Shown here piece by piece: positions 40,950 through 53,439 of a stretch of 64,000 bases of DNA. Location: contig JAGUCH010000002.1 in NCBI GenBank assembly GCA_019096065.1, positions 5,902,501 to 5,966,500 of the forward strand. The letters are read 5' to 3'. The stretch comes from Paracyclopina nana. Lineage: Eukaryota > Arthropoda > Copepoda > Cyclopoida > Cyclopettidae. The notes under the pieces are model-generated. The model did no database searches, was not told where the DNA came from, and was given only the letters and a program-made list of their open reading frames with translations. Made by a program: the position numbers and the translations under genes. The number at the start of each line of letters is the position of its first letter. The first letter of the stretch is position 1.

Positions 40950-43900
40950 TCAGTCATAGTATCCTCGAGGCGGACCTTGCTGGCTGTAGTAGTTGGGTTG
41001 ATTATAACCAGATGATGGTTGTGGATACATTCCTCTCTGAGGATAACCAAATGGTATGTTGGGCTGCGGTTGCATTCCATATTGGTACTGAGGAGTCATT
41101 CCATACCTTTGTGGGATTTGCTGAGGTTGGTGATGTTGAGGTTGGCTAGCAGAATACCCATTGCTGTAAGAGTCAGAGGAGGACCTCATGTAATCATAGG
41201 GGTCAAAACTTGACCTTGATGATGCCCTTCTATAAGGCTGTTGCTGTTGCTGCTGTTGAGTGGAATCAGACCTCATGTAGTCATAGGGGTCAAATTGAGG
41301 TCTTGAAGCTCTTCTCACTGGCTGAATTGGTTGCTCCTCATAGAAATCTCTGCTTCTTGGTATAGGAGATACCGACTTCCTGCCATACACTCTTTGATCT
41401 CCACCTTCAATGTCGTGGATGATTTTGCTCATATCTCTTCCTCTTGTTCTCATTTTGAGATCATTTATCATTGTGTCCAGCTCATCATCATCATTAGATT
41501 TAGGCCCCACGGACCTTAGTGGCATTCTTGCCTCTGGGCTGCTTCTATCTGAAAACCTGTCAGCCTCGTTTGAAGATTGATAGCTGTATTTTCTGCTCGG
41601 CAAGGATGTTCTAGAAGGCTGTCTCATTGGCTGTTGATATTCTGGAGGATAAAGACTTTCTCCAAGAATTTCATCTGCCATTCTCGAAACATCTAATGAT
41701 TGCTGTTGGTGCTCCTCTTGACCTCCCCTGTTTCTAAGAAATCTTGAGGTCTTTCTTGTTTGCTTTCTAGGAAGGAGGTCTTCTTCAAAGTCATCCACCT
41801 GAGAACTGTACTCTTGCAGCTGAGCTGTGGACTCTTTAAGCTTTGACAAGAGACTTCTCGTCTTGCTTGACATCAATGATTCCTCTGCTTGGTTGTAACT
41901 CAGAGGCTGCTGGTATTGTTGAGGAGGCTGTCTCACTTCTGGCTCCCACATTGATCTTGTCCTCACTGATTTGGCCTTATCTAGAATGAATCTGGAAGTC
42001 TCATCTAATTGAGGTGGTGCTTGAACATTATCCGGCTGATGTTGAGCATATCTTGGTTGTGGAAATAGATCTTCATCTTGGTAAAAATCTTGCTTTGGTT
42101 GCTGAGCTGCATACCTGGTTGGTGGGGCTTCGGGCATGTCATGTTGAAGGCCATACTTATTAAGGGCCCTACTTTTGGTCAAAAGTCCACTGTAGTAGTC
42201 TCGGATGTCATTGATGTCGCTATCATCCTTTGGAGGGCCGAACTCATACGCGCTTGGCCTGTACTTATCCAAAGAGGCCAATGTAGCATCTTCATCATCC
42301 AAATCATCCAGAAGGGGCAAATTTCTCCTTCTAGTGCCATAAGGCTTGTAGTCTACGTCTAAATCAAAAGACTCCTCGTATGCTCCATTTGATGAAGTTG
42401 TGCCATTCAATGAGCCTTTACCGTTCACAGAGGCAGCTTGTCCATTGATTGAAGCTGACCCATAAAAGTCTTCATCATTTTGACCATTGGGTTCAGCTTC
42501 AACTAATGAACTTTTGGCCTTGGCAGCAGCTTCTTCTAGATCAATTGGTTCATCAAGTAGCGTAATTTTCTTGATTGGCTCATCAAGGCCTTGTCTCTTT
42601 CGATTTAGCTTGTCTTTTGGAGACAGATAGAACTCCACGCCATTATCATCAATCAAAGTGTAGCTGGCCTCACCCATGAGAATGCTCCTTGAAGCCTCTC
42701 TTGGAATGATTGCTTGGTAGCCCTCTTTGAGGATGATCAGAGCTTTGGAGCACTCCCAAGGAATCTCTTCTACAAGAGACTCTGAAAGGAAGTTCTGCAG
42801 CCACTTCTCATCCTTGTTGTCTGATGAATTCTTCATTGCCATGAAAGCATTCATGGGGATGTCTTTTGCTGTCATTATCATAGACTTGGACTTCTTCACC
42901 ATGGACTTGGACTTTTTCAAAGTCCCCCTATGCGGTGGTCGAGTGAGAGCCTCGCAAATCCTTATAAGCTCTCGCAAGCTTGTATCATCGTCGTCTGAGT
43001 TATTTTCCTCACTGGACTGGAACCGTTGAAGCTTTTCAAGCTTTTGCCGTTTTCTTGCATCCTTAGATGTCAACTTTTGCATCACTAAAATCTTGTTGAG
43101 CACATCCTTAATTACTGGGTCGTCCCTAATGGCTTCTAGCCTGATTGGATCACCAATCAGCTCGAACAGACTGTCAACAACGTCCGACTTTCCCATGTAC
43201 TTGGCAAGACCTATGGCTTGCTCCAACATTGAACGCAGATCCTGATCCTTCTCTAGAACCAGGCCATCGAGCTCTACTTTGTGCACAACATCATCGAGGT
43301 GCATTTGGCACCTGTTATTGATGACTTTAGTAATGGCAAAGTGAAGAATGTCTATAGCTGTGAATCCTTCAATGTCTCTGGGGTCCCTTCCTTTGAGACT
43401 GTCAAGCACTTCTTGAACGAATTCCGGACTAGTGCTGCACATTTCCTTGAATCCACTCTGGAGGTGGAGCCTTGGCGCCAAAATGTTGATGAGTCTCGTC
43501 AGGAGCTCACTTGTCCCCAAATTTCCGACTGTTGATGACCTAAGGTTGCTTAGCAATGTATCCATGAACTTGCTGTTGCATCTGCCCTCTGTGACTGCTT
43601 CAACCTTAGCAAAAAATGACTGATTCTCATCAAATTCCAGATCTTTGGCTAGATTGACCAGCTCTCTTATATCAGCCATAAGACCATTGGAGATAGTGCC
43701 ATCTTCTTCCAGGATACCCTTGATTGAGTCTTCAATGTAGGACATCAAAATAGTTTTGAATTTGGCTTCATTCATGTCTGCTTCCGAGCAGCATTCCTTC
43801 AATGCTCCTGGGATGGAGCAGGTTATGATTCCTGCCACAAGGTTTAGTATATCAAACTCCTCTGGATCATCTGACCTCTTTTCCTCACAATATCTTCTTA

Positions 43901-46900
43901 GTGCTTCCAAAGCAGGATTTAACTTCATGCTTGACATCATTAAAGTAGAGTTCAATCTTCCATTGAGGATTTCGTCAATGTAAGCATTCATATGGGCAAT
44001 GATTTCATCAATCCTTTTGCACAAGTCAGCAAACACATCCATGAAGGAGCTTTTGACCATTCTCCTAATGGCTGGAGTATCACAAGAGTCCAGCATTTCA
44101 TCTTGCAGCAGTTGGTCTACATCTTCTCCTTCTCCGAAAGTGATAATGTGGTTGTTGTTTCTGCTTTCAAATCCATCAGCCAAGGCTTTCAGTGCTTCAG
44201 AGCCAATTGATGCTCCACCAATGCCACCGAGGATGTCAGATACATCAGAGTTATCCAGAATATTTTCATTACCCAGAATGAGTCTTGCTTCAGTGGGACT
44301 GATGTCAAAGCCTTGAACAATATAATCAAGATCCACGCCCTCTCCTTTGATGTCAGGAGGCAATAACCTGGGGCCTTCTGGAGTATCCACTACATGTCCA
44401 GGTAGGAACCTTGCTCCTTCAGGGGCATCAATGACCTGGGCAGGCACAAAAAGAGCGCCATGTGAAGTCTCCACAATCAGACCAGGCACAAACTTGAGTC
44501 CATTGTCAGTTCTGATGACTTGGCCTGAGAAAAGTTCAAGTTGGCAATCTAAATTCAATTTGCTACGCGGAGGTTTGGCTTACCTGGTATGAATACAGCA
44601 GCACCAGACTTCGTTTCAATCATTTTGCCTGGCACAAATTTCACAGATCCATCTGGCTGCTTCAAAATCTCTCCAAGAATGAATTTTTCATCCCCATCCT
44701 CTGACTCAATAACTTGACCAGGCAGAAATGTGCCACCATTCTTCCCATCTACCATCTTTCCTGGCACAAATACATCCTCTCCAGTGAGCTCATCCTTCAT
44801 CATCTTGCCAGGGATGAAGGTCTTGATGCCATGTATTTCCATCACCTTCCCTGGCACAAAGGTTGGGCCATTCTCTTTATACTCCATTCTTCCAGGAACG
44901 AGTTGGCCACCTGGTGTTGAGGGAATTTCGGGGCCACTGTTTGGATAGAATTCAGTTTTTCCATTGGGAGCAATGAGCATAGTTCCAATCTTTGGCTTGA
45001 TCTTTTTGTACACAACAGTAAGCCCCTCTCCATCAATTGCCATTGGTGGTGGTGATGGGCTTTTCCTCGACCTCATGTCATCTGAATTGTGGCTTTTTTG
45101 AAATTGGTCACTTTTCATGCTGCCAGGAATAAAGAGTGTTTCATTGCTCCTGAAAAGTTTGCCCTCAACAAACAGAGTGCCCTTTTTGCCAACATCACAA
45201 ACCAGTCCTGGCACAAAAACCTCATTTTCATCATATATGCCCGGCAGGAACTGTCCTTTGATGATTTCTCCATAAATGAACAGGGACCTCTCTATCATTT
45301 GCCCTGGTTGAAATTCTCCGTTCACTCTCTGGCCAGGAATGAATAGTGGCTTGCCATTATCATTTACAGTGGCTGCCATCTCTCCAGGGAGGAACAAAAT
45401 ATCTTCCTGCTCAGTCATCAGTATCCCAGGATGGAACCTTGAATGCTCCCCGCCTTCATCAATCACTGCCCCAGGGAAAAAAGTGCCATCGTTGAGAAAA
45501 ATTCCAGCCACAAACTTGAGCCCATCTTCTGTAACTATGGTTTCTCCCTCAACAAATTTTGGGCCAGCCTTTGAGTGAACCACTTGACCGGCTACAAATG
45601 ATACGCTTGATCCATCATTGATGAATTGACCTGCTGAGAATTTTTCTGCGGTCATGCATCCAGGTATGAATTGGAAATGCCCCTTTTCATCTTTGATGCT
45701 TGCTCCAGGAATGAACTCTCCTTTCACGCTAGCCATTCGCTGGCCTGGGATAAAGTCTCCATTGGCAAAGAAGTGGCCAGGAAAAAACCTTGTCAGCTCC
45801 TTAGTCTTGAAAATGGCGCCCACAACAACATTAGAGTCGTTTGGTACTGAGCTCGGGTTTTCGGCAAACTTAAGCCCATCGCCAGAGTCAAATATACAGC
45901 CCTTCCTCACTAGGTTTTTCGCCGACATGGCCAGGTTGAACTCTTCCAATGTTGGCAGGATTTTGATGGAGTCTTCGTTGCCATTTGCAAACATAGAGAA
46001 AAGGCTCCAAGAATTGCTGAAGCTATCATCCAAAATTGTCTCTTCAACGTATTTTGTCAGCTCTTCTGAGATATTGGTTGAGGCTTGGATGGCCTCTCCT
46101 AGGAAGGGAACGATTTCAAGACCATTACTATCTGGGATGAACACGTTTTTTCGCCGCTTCATGCTTGGCAGATCCCTGGTAACTAGAGCCGCTTTCTTGG
46201 GCATCCCTGATGGACAATCCAGGTCCATTTGCCTAACCTTGTCGATCCTTGCCCAATCTAGCTTGTCCACGTGTGCATTTAAAATGCACTCTTTCCATTG
46301 GGGCCCATATGCAGCCATGTTGCATTCAGGCAAGTACAGGTCCCTGAAGTGGTTGATTGCCAGCCTGTATTCTTTGGCAGCCTTAGACTTGTAGGTAAAA
46401 GCCTTGCCATGACCTTTTGGCCTTTCCAAATCTCTCTGAAGCTCTTCATCTGCCTGCCTTTCCAGGTCTTCAAAGATCTTTTTGTTTTGCAATGTTCTTT
46501 TCTTTTTCTCGTCTAAAACCTTGTTCTGTTTAGCCAGTGTCTCTTTTGATTGGCCTTGGCCTTCCAGCAGTGACCCAGTTGACTTGATATCAACCTCTTT
46601 CAGCGGCACAAACACAGTTGGTTTTCCTCTAACTGAAAAAAGAAAAAAAATGAGTCTGCAAACGCCAGGGAAAATTTTTAGTGCTTTTTGAGTTGCTTAC
46701 TTTTGAATATGACTTTATCACAAGTCTTGGAAAGGCTAACAGTCTCCATCTCTCCTAGCCTTATTGCTTCTTCCACCTCTGCTGGAACAATAAGGCCACA
46801 TAACACGTTGGGCATCATGTACACAAACAGCTGATCATCTTTGACCCCTCGTTTTAGCCTTTTGAGTAATTTCTGAAGATCTTCAAAGGCTTTGCCATCC

Positions 46901-47157
46901 TCCACCAAATCTTTTCTCAGTATTGGGGTGACATACTTGTAATCAATCCTCACATTGTGCTTGCCTGTAATTGAACACTTGCAACACTCGGGCCTTTGGC
47001 CTATTTCAAGAAGAGGCACGTAATTGTGAGTGTCCATGCGTTTCCCAGTGATTCTGCACAGTTTCCGGGCATCCGCGGGACTTATAGGGGGGATTATGGG
47101 GAAGAAATTGGGCTTGGGCAAATTCCGAGCCCGCCCAGTGATCAAACAAAAGGACAT
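40950..47157 (-). CDS. 2026-residue protein with about 28 FxPG repeats
   Basis: Three exons (47157-46701, 46632-44584, 44524-40950) with 68- and 59-nt introns encode 2026 residues in one frame. Residues 1-150 form a basic module with clustered Cys (ECCKCSITGKHNVRIDYKY). Residues ~430-870 carry about 28 units of 16-22 residues, each with a core like FVPGKMV, FIPGQVI or FLPGEM, probably a repeated beta-turn. An acidic helical region follows (~870-1300). The C-terminal third is disordered, Gln/Ser/Arg/Tyr-rich, with a poly-Gln tract, a duplicated FDPYDYMRS motif and a Tyr/Pro/Gln-rich end. No catalytic domain, signal peptide or membrane span is visible. I do not recognise the family; a large structural or scaffold protein is the best guess. 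Confidence 0.85.
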
Positions 47158-48435
47158 GGTGGCTCATTGGAACCGAAATTGTGACTAAAGTGTCATTTTG
47201 GCAACCGGCTTGTACTCTTGTTGTGCCCAATTTTAGATTGACCCGAGCTTTCCTGCTTTCTAATTATTTATGTTCTATAGGTCTTTGCTGTGCACTGCGT
47301 TTGTTCGCATAGGTGGTGGAAAGCCGGTCGCGGAAGCGAATTTTGGCTTGCACTCTTGTTGTTGATTCTCTGTGACAAATCTTTAACTCTCATTATTCTG
47401 TAGCATGAGGGGAATTGACTTAGATCCGCCCAATTTTCGCTAACGTATACTATTTAAATAATGCGATCATTTTTTATCTTTTGTGTGAAAAAAAGATAAG
47501 TAGAAGTTTAATTTGCCTTTATAGAGGAATGAAAAATTGATCTAGCCTGCAGTGTCACTAATTATGCTAAACTAGACTGCAAAATAGTTTTTCATGGATG
47601 CTAGAAAGTTAAGAATTAGCATTGTCGCGCGATATGCGCCAGGCAAGAACACAGTAAACAACTGGGTCATCATCAATTCTTAGAACGTTGGAAACGAGGC
47701 CGCCTATTTCCTAGCAGAAAGTGCTAAATGCAATTTCTCCTTTTCTTGTTCGAAAATTGAAATCACATCGGATTTTCAGCTTGACTTAAAATGCGCCCGA
47801 AAATTACTCATATTTCTTCTTGCTTATTTCGGCATCTTTTATTGCATGGTGACTCTTTGGTGGATAATGCCAACCTAATCAAGACTGGCTATTTGGATCA
47901 TTTATTTTTTCTAGGCAGTTTTTTGAGGGAACAAATCATTAATATATCATTAAGCAAGAATTTGAAAATTAGCAGCGAAAATTCACTTTTATGGCTACTA
48001 CAAAGTTTTTCAAATTCTTCCCAAAATGTGAAGGATACTGTCACGTTTTTATGTACAACATCTTTTGCTTCACGATTGCACTGAATTGTTAACGTAATTT
48101 GAGCAAAGCTCAAAACGAGATGAGCACATTGCATCTAAGTTACATTCCTTGAAATTGGGTACAAATATGATAATTGATAAGTACATTAACTTTTGTGCAT
48201 TCTGATTTTCGTCTCAAAAAAGAAACTTGTAGCCAAAAAAGTTAATTGCTTGTTTGTGCTTTGAAAGTAAATCCCCGTAAAGGTGATAAGTTAGTGACAT
48301 TTTTGCAACATTGAAAGTAGGAGTTTGTGATGGTGATGTTTCCATGTTGATGCAGCTGAAAAACAGGATTTTATCAAATAACAATTCTCGAAAATTCCAC
48401 TAGTTGCAAGAAAGGCTTGATTGAACTAAGTAAAG
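47158..48435. other. Divergent intergenic region
   Basis: About 1.3 kb between the FxPG gene (minus) and the HAD-choline dehydrogenase gene (plus); it should contain both promoters. No ORF above noise. Confidence 0.4.
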
Positions 48436-51430
48436 ATGTCACTTAAAGTTTTCATGAGTGGTATTCGACCAAATAGATTTGTCAACCTGGGTAAAGGTTA
48501 CCTGAAAAGAGTGCATTTTTCTCAGATTAACTTATCATCCATGCATTTTGGTATTAAGAAATACGCTACTCTATCACCATCAGCCAAAGAAGCCACTTTA
48601 GAGGCTGGGTTTTTCAAACCTGGACTTGTCATATTTGATAAAGATGGGACACTGGTTTGCTTTCACACCATGTGGACTCCTTGGTGCACTAGCTTTGCTG
48701 ATCGTATAGCTAAAGCCACTGGCAAGGATATGTATGAGGAAGTATATGATGTTCTGGGCTATGATCAAGAGGAGAACCGGGTCAGAATTGGAGCATTGGC
48801 TGAGAACACTCACCCACAAATAAGGGATAAAATTGAAGAAATGCTCATCTCACTTCAGCTTGATCCTCAAAAAGCAAAAACTGTTATTGAAGACACTTGG
48901 AGAGACACCCCTGAAAATATGGCCATAAAGCTGACAGCTAATTTACCTGAACTTTTCTCAAAGCTAAAAAAGGAAGGTGTGAAGGTAGGCTCTTCTTTTA
49001 TGTAACAATTTTTTTAATACTTAAAGTCTGACTAGATAGCAATATGCACATCTGACTCCCGAGAAGGAACTATTGAGTTTCTTGACAAGACTCAGCTAAA
49101 TCCCTATGTTGATATGATAATGTGTGGGGATGATGTTGAAGGAAAGCCAAAGCCCAATCCACACAATGCCCTATACATTTGCAAGAAACTGAATATTTCA
49201 CCAAGTGACACAATCATGGTTGGAGACACTCCAGCGGACACCTTAATGGGACAACAAGCAGCTCTTGGACTCACAGTTGGAGTCTTGACAGGTGTTGGTG
49301 GGCTGCAGGATCTGAGGGATGCTGATGTTATTGTGAGTGATGTCAAAGAGTGTGTGGACATGATCTTGCCAAGCCAAGCATCAAGGGATAAACCAGTTGT
49401 TTATCAGGTCACTAAAATGTTTTTCAAGATAAACTTACTGTCAAACATTAAGTTTTTTCACTCAGGTCACAACTAGGGGGATTGCAAAGATTGCCCAAAG
49501 ATCTTTACTGCATCATGGGAAAGCTAAAGACTTGAACTATAGCTCAAGTCGATCGTTTTCGACAAGCTCAAAAATGTGTCAGGAGTACAGCCATATAGTT
49601 GTTGGTGCTGGATCAGCTGGCTGTGTGCTGGCTAACCGTTTGTCGGAAGATAGGCAAGATAATTTAATGCCAATCCCCAATGACAGTTTTAAAGCTATTT
49701 TTTAGCTCAAGCAAAGTTCTAGTCCTGGAAGCAGGGCCAAAAGATACAATTCTTGGATCTTGGATGCTTCAATGGAAAATTCACATGCCAGCAGCATTGA
49801 TGTACAACTTGTGTGATGACAAGTATAATTGGTATTACCATACTGAACCTCAGGAGTTTTGCAACAACAGGAAAATGTACTGGCCCAGGGGGCGAGTGTG
49901 GGGTGGTTCATCTAGCCTCAATGCTATGGTTTATATAAGAGGCCATCCTTTAGACTATGATAATTGGGAAGCTATGGGTGCCAAGGGGTGGAACTATCAG
50001 AATTGTTTGCCATATTTTAAAAAGGCTCAAACTCATGAACTTGGGCCTGATTACTTTAGGGGAGGTTCTGGACCCCTGCATGTTTCCAGAGGGACATCTG
50101 GGAATGAGCTTCACATGGTGTTCTTAGAAGCTGCACAAGAAGCCGGTCATGGTTACACTCCAGACGTAAATGGGTTCAGGAATGAGGGTGTGGGTCCTTT
50201 TGATATGACCATTCACAAGGGTAAGAGATGGAGTGCAGCCTCAGCTTACTTGAGGCCTGCCTTGAAGGATAGGCCTGACAGATTATCAGTCAAGGACTCT
50301 GTTCTTGTACACAAAGTTTTATTCGATGGAACTAAAGCAATTGGAGTTGAATTAGCTGACAAAAATGGGAACATTGAAAAGATTTATGCTAACGAAGTAA
50401 GAATGCTTGTCAATTGGCAGAAATGTAAAAACCATTCTGAGCCTTATTTTTCTAAAGGTCATTTTGAGTGGGGGCGCAATCAATTCCCCTCAGTTGTTGC
50501 AATTATCCGGCATTGGCAATGCCGATGAGCTAAAAAAGCTTGACATTCCGGTCGTAGCTCATGTGCCCGGTGTTGGTGAGAACCTTCAGGATCATTTAGA
50601 GGTCTATGTTGTACACAAATGCAAGAAACCTGTGACATTACTCAAAGATCAAAAGTTCCCCAAAATGATTCAAATTGGGCTTCAGTGGTTCTACAACCAA
50701 ACAGGATCTTGTGGAACTACTCATCTCGAATCTGGTGGATTCACGCGCAGTCGACCTGGGGTAGCTCACCCTGACATAATGTTCCACTTTTTGCCCTCTC
50801 AAGTGATTGATCATGGTCGGAAAGGGCCTCAGGTTGAGGCCTTTCAGGTCCATGTAGGGCCCATGAGGCCAACGAGTAGAGGATATGTCAGAGTGCAAAC
50901 GAGAAATCCGAATGACCACCCAATTATTCAGCCGAATTATCTGTCTACTGAGATCGATCGGTGGGAAATGAGAGAGTCAGTGAAGTTGGCAAGAGAGATA
51001 TTTGCCCAAAAGGCATTTGAAGAATACAAAGATATAGAGCTCCAGCCAGGATCGGAAATTGTTTCAGATGAGCAACTTGACAATTTTGTCAAGCAAAAAT
51101 GCGACAGCGCCTACCATCCCTCTTGCACATGCCGTATGGGTGATCCCAATGACGATAAAACTACAGTTGTCACACCTGAAGGAAAAGTCCTTGGTACAAG
51201 CAAAAAAGTGCCATCAAAACTAGCTTAATTCATTGATTATTTGCATTTTAGGAGTTGAAGGCCTCAGGGTTGTAGATGCCTCAATTATGCCCCAAGTTGC
51301 AAGTGGCAACTTGAATTCCCCTACGATCATGATTGCAGAAAGAATGGCTGACATTATCAAAGGAAAGCCAGTTCTGCCTCCAGCTAATGTCCCTGTGTAT
51401 CAACCCGTGACTCTTGACACGAGAAGATAA
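48436..51430 (+). CDS. HAD phosphatase-choline dehydrogenase fusion
   Basis: Six exons: 48436-48984, 49036-49407, 49466-49653, 49706-50396, 50458-51193, 51252-51430; joined length 2715 nt, 904 residues. Residues 1-50 are basic (mitochondrial-type). The HAD domain shows FDKDGTL (D68, D70), [14 protein letters not shown] and VGDTPADT (D247). The linker 308-345 leads without a stop into a GMC oxidoreductase: FAD-binding [55 protein letters not shown] with the active-site His, and [19 protein letters not shown]. Choline dehydrogenase oxidises choline to betaine aldehyde at the inner mitochondrial membrane. The intron at 49654-49705 is GC-AG. A separate choline dehydrogenase starting at Met344 cannot be excluded, but only about 105 nt without a stop separate it from the preceding acceptor. 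AATAAA at 51551. Confidence 0.85.
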
Positions 51431-51634
51431 TTTCATCGTTGCGTAAACAAGTTTAAAGCTTGTTTTTCTGGCCCCATTAATTTGTTTCTATGAAAACAAT
51501 ATTGTGTGTTTGTCAAGCAGCTGACAGCTAGTTTAATTGTTTGTTATATAAATAAAAAACAAGAAAGAACGGCTTTAATAGGAATCATTGATCTTTTTAG
51601 ATATTTTTAGTTTATTAGCGACTTGTGAGCTCTG

Positions 51635-53439
51635 TTAGCCATAAAAAGGAAATCCAGCTGTTCTGTAATTCAAAAAGGGGGCTGTAATGGGTTTGGGTAC
51701 GAAATTGCTGCCTTCGTCTGTGGTGCTGAATTGAGCCTGATTGGCTGGTTCTTTCACAGTAGCAAACACAGGCTGATATGAAAAAGGCTTCCTGTAAAAG
51801 GTGCGTACTGGTTGAGCAGATGTGCTCAGATCATGGGAAGGCTGTTGGTCCTGTAATTAGGAAGAGTTGATGCAGAGAAAAAGAAAAGGAATATCGTATT
51901 TTAGCTCACTGAAAACTCTGAAGTAAAGGTGCCTTGACTGAAATCACGTTTTCCTTGATTGAAGTCTGGTTTGCCTCCCTGATCAAAGTCGGGTTTTCCT
52001 CCTTGATTAAAGTCAGGTTTTCCTCCTTGATTGAAGTCAGGTTTGCCTCCCTGATCAAAGTCGGGTTTTCCTCCTTGATTAAAGTCAGGTTTGCCTCCTT
52101 GGTTGAAGTCGGGTTTGTCGCCCTGATTGAAGTCAGGTTTGCCTCCTTGATTGAAGTCGGGTTTGTCGCCCTGATTGAAGTTAGGTTTGCCTCCTTGATT
52201 GAAGTCAGGCTTACCGCGAGTCAGAGCCGACTTTGCTTGAGGAGCAAAGGTTGGTGTCAGCTGAGCTTGACACGTGCAAGAGCAGATGGGAACCTCTCCT
52301 GAATAAAAGGATGTTGTGGTTGAAGTTGGAACTTGTCTAGAAGAAAATGAAGCGCTGGTTCCTTCATTATCATTTGCTGGCAATTGCTTGAAAAGTCCAA
52401 TTTGTTCAGTCCCAACCAGTCTTGCTTCATTCAAATTGGAGCCACCAACCCTTTCAGGCTGATAAAAAGAACCTCCAATTTGTGCGTTATTCTGGCTTGA
52501 ACCACCAATAGCCGCCTCATTTTGGGTAGAGCCACCCACTCGCCCAGGCTGATAATCAGAGCCACCAATTTGTCCTTCATTCTGACTGGAGCCTCCGATT
52601 TCTCCTCCATTTAGTTGGCCTTCACTTTCGCTGGATCCACCAATGGTGACTCCATTCAAGTTTGAACCTCCAACTCGCTCTGGTTGATAGTCGGAGCCTC
52701 CTATTTGATCTTCACTTTGGCTGGAACCACCAATGGTTGCTTCATTTAAGCTCGAACCTCCAACTCTTTCTGGTTGATGCTCAGAGCCTCCAATTTGATC
52801 TTCACTCTGACTGGATCCACCAATTATTGCTTCATTTAAGCTGGAATTTCCAACTCTTTCTGGTTGATATTCAGAACCTCCAATTTGGCCTTCACTTTGG
52901 CTAGAACCACCTACTCTTTCTGGTTGATATTCAGAACCTCCAATTTGGCCTTCACTTTGGCTGGAACCACCAACCCTTGCTGGTTGATCTTCATTTTGAC
53001 TTGACCTGCTTGACCCACCAACTTGCCCTTTTGTTTGTTCTGATCCTCCTACAGAGCTCTGGGTTGCCCTTTTCGCTCTAGAACGTCCTGTATGACTTGA
53101 GCCACCGATAGCTCCAGGATGGAAGCTGGAGCCACCAACCCTCCCGGGCTCATAACTGGAACCACCAACATTTCCATTACTTTGGCTGGAGCCTCCAACA
53201 TTTCCATTATTTTGGCTGGAACCACCGACCCTGCCGGGCTCATAACTGGAACCACCAACATTTCCATTATTTTGGCTGGAACCACCAACTCTGCCGGGCT
53301 CATAACTGGAACCACCTACAATTCCATTATTTTGGCTAGAACCACCCATAGCTCCATTGCTTTGGCTCGAACCTCCGATATTTTGACAAATTACGTGACC
53401 AATCAAGGAAAAAATCGTGATCCTTAATAATATTGCCAT
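51635..53439 (-). CDS. Secreted GGS-repeat and GKPDFNQG-repeat protein
   Basis: Two exons (53439-51910 and 51850-51635) give 581 residues. The start was placed at the Met before a clear signal peptide (LLRITIFSLIGHVIC, cleavage near Q20); longer upstream frame lacks support. The mature chain begins with 10-residue units such as VGGSSQNNGN and VGGSSYEPGR, then a dibasic RAKR site, then about 20-residue units combining VGGSSQSEGQ with IGGSEYQPER. A Cys-containing spacer (CSCTCQ) is followed by about 11 tandem octads GGKPDFNQ, and an aromatic, Pro-rich tail. Composition is like an extracellular matrix, cuticle or silk-type protein. Family not recognised. It is tail-to-tail with the fusion gene, 204 bp apart. 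Confidence 0.8.

Noticed and set aside
48598-48819. Minus-strand ORF matching a plus-strand ORF at 38816-39037
   Set aside because: Both are antisense frames of the duplicated HAD coding sequence; their similarity only reflects the duplication.
51934-52302. 122-codon plus-strand ORF with FASLIKVGF repeats
   Set aside because: Reverse of the 24-bp repeats encoding GGKPDFNQ in the minus-strand secreted protein.
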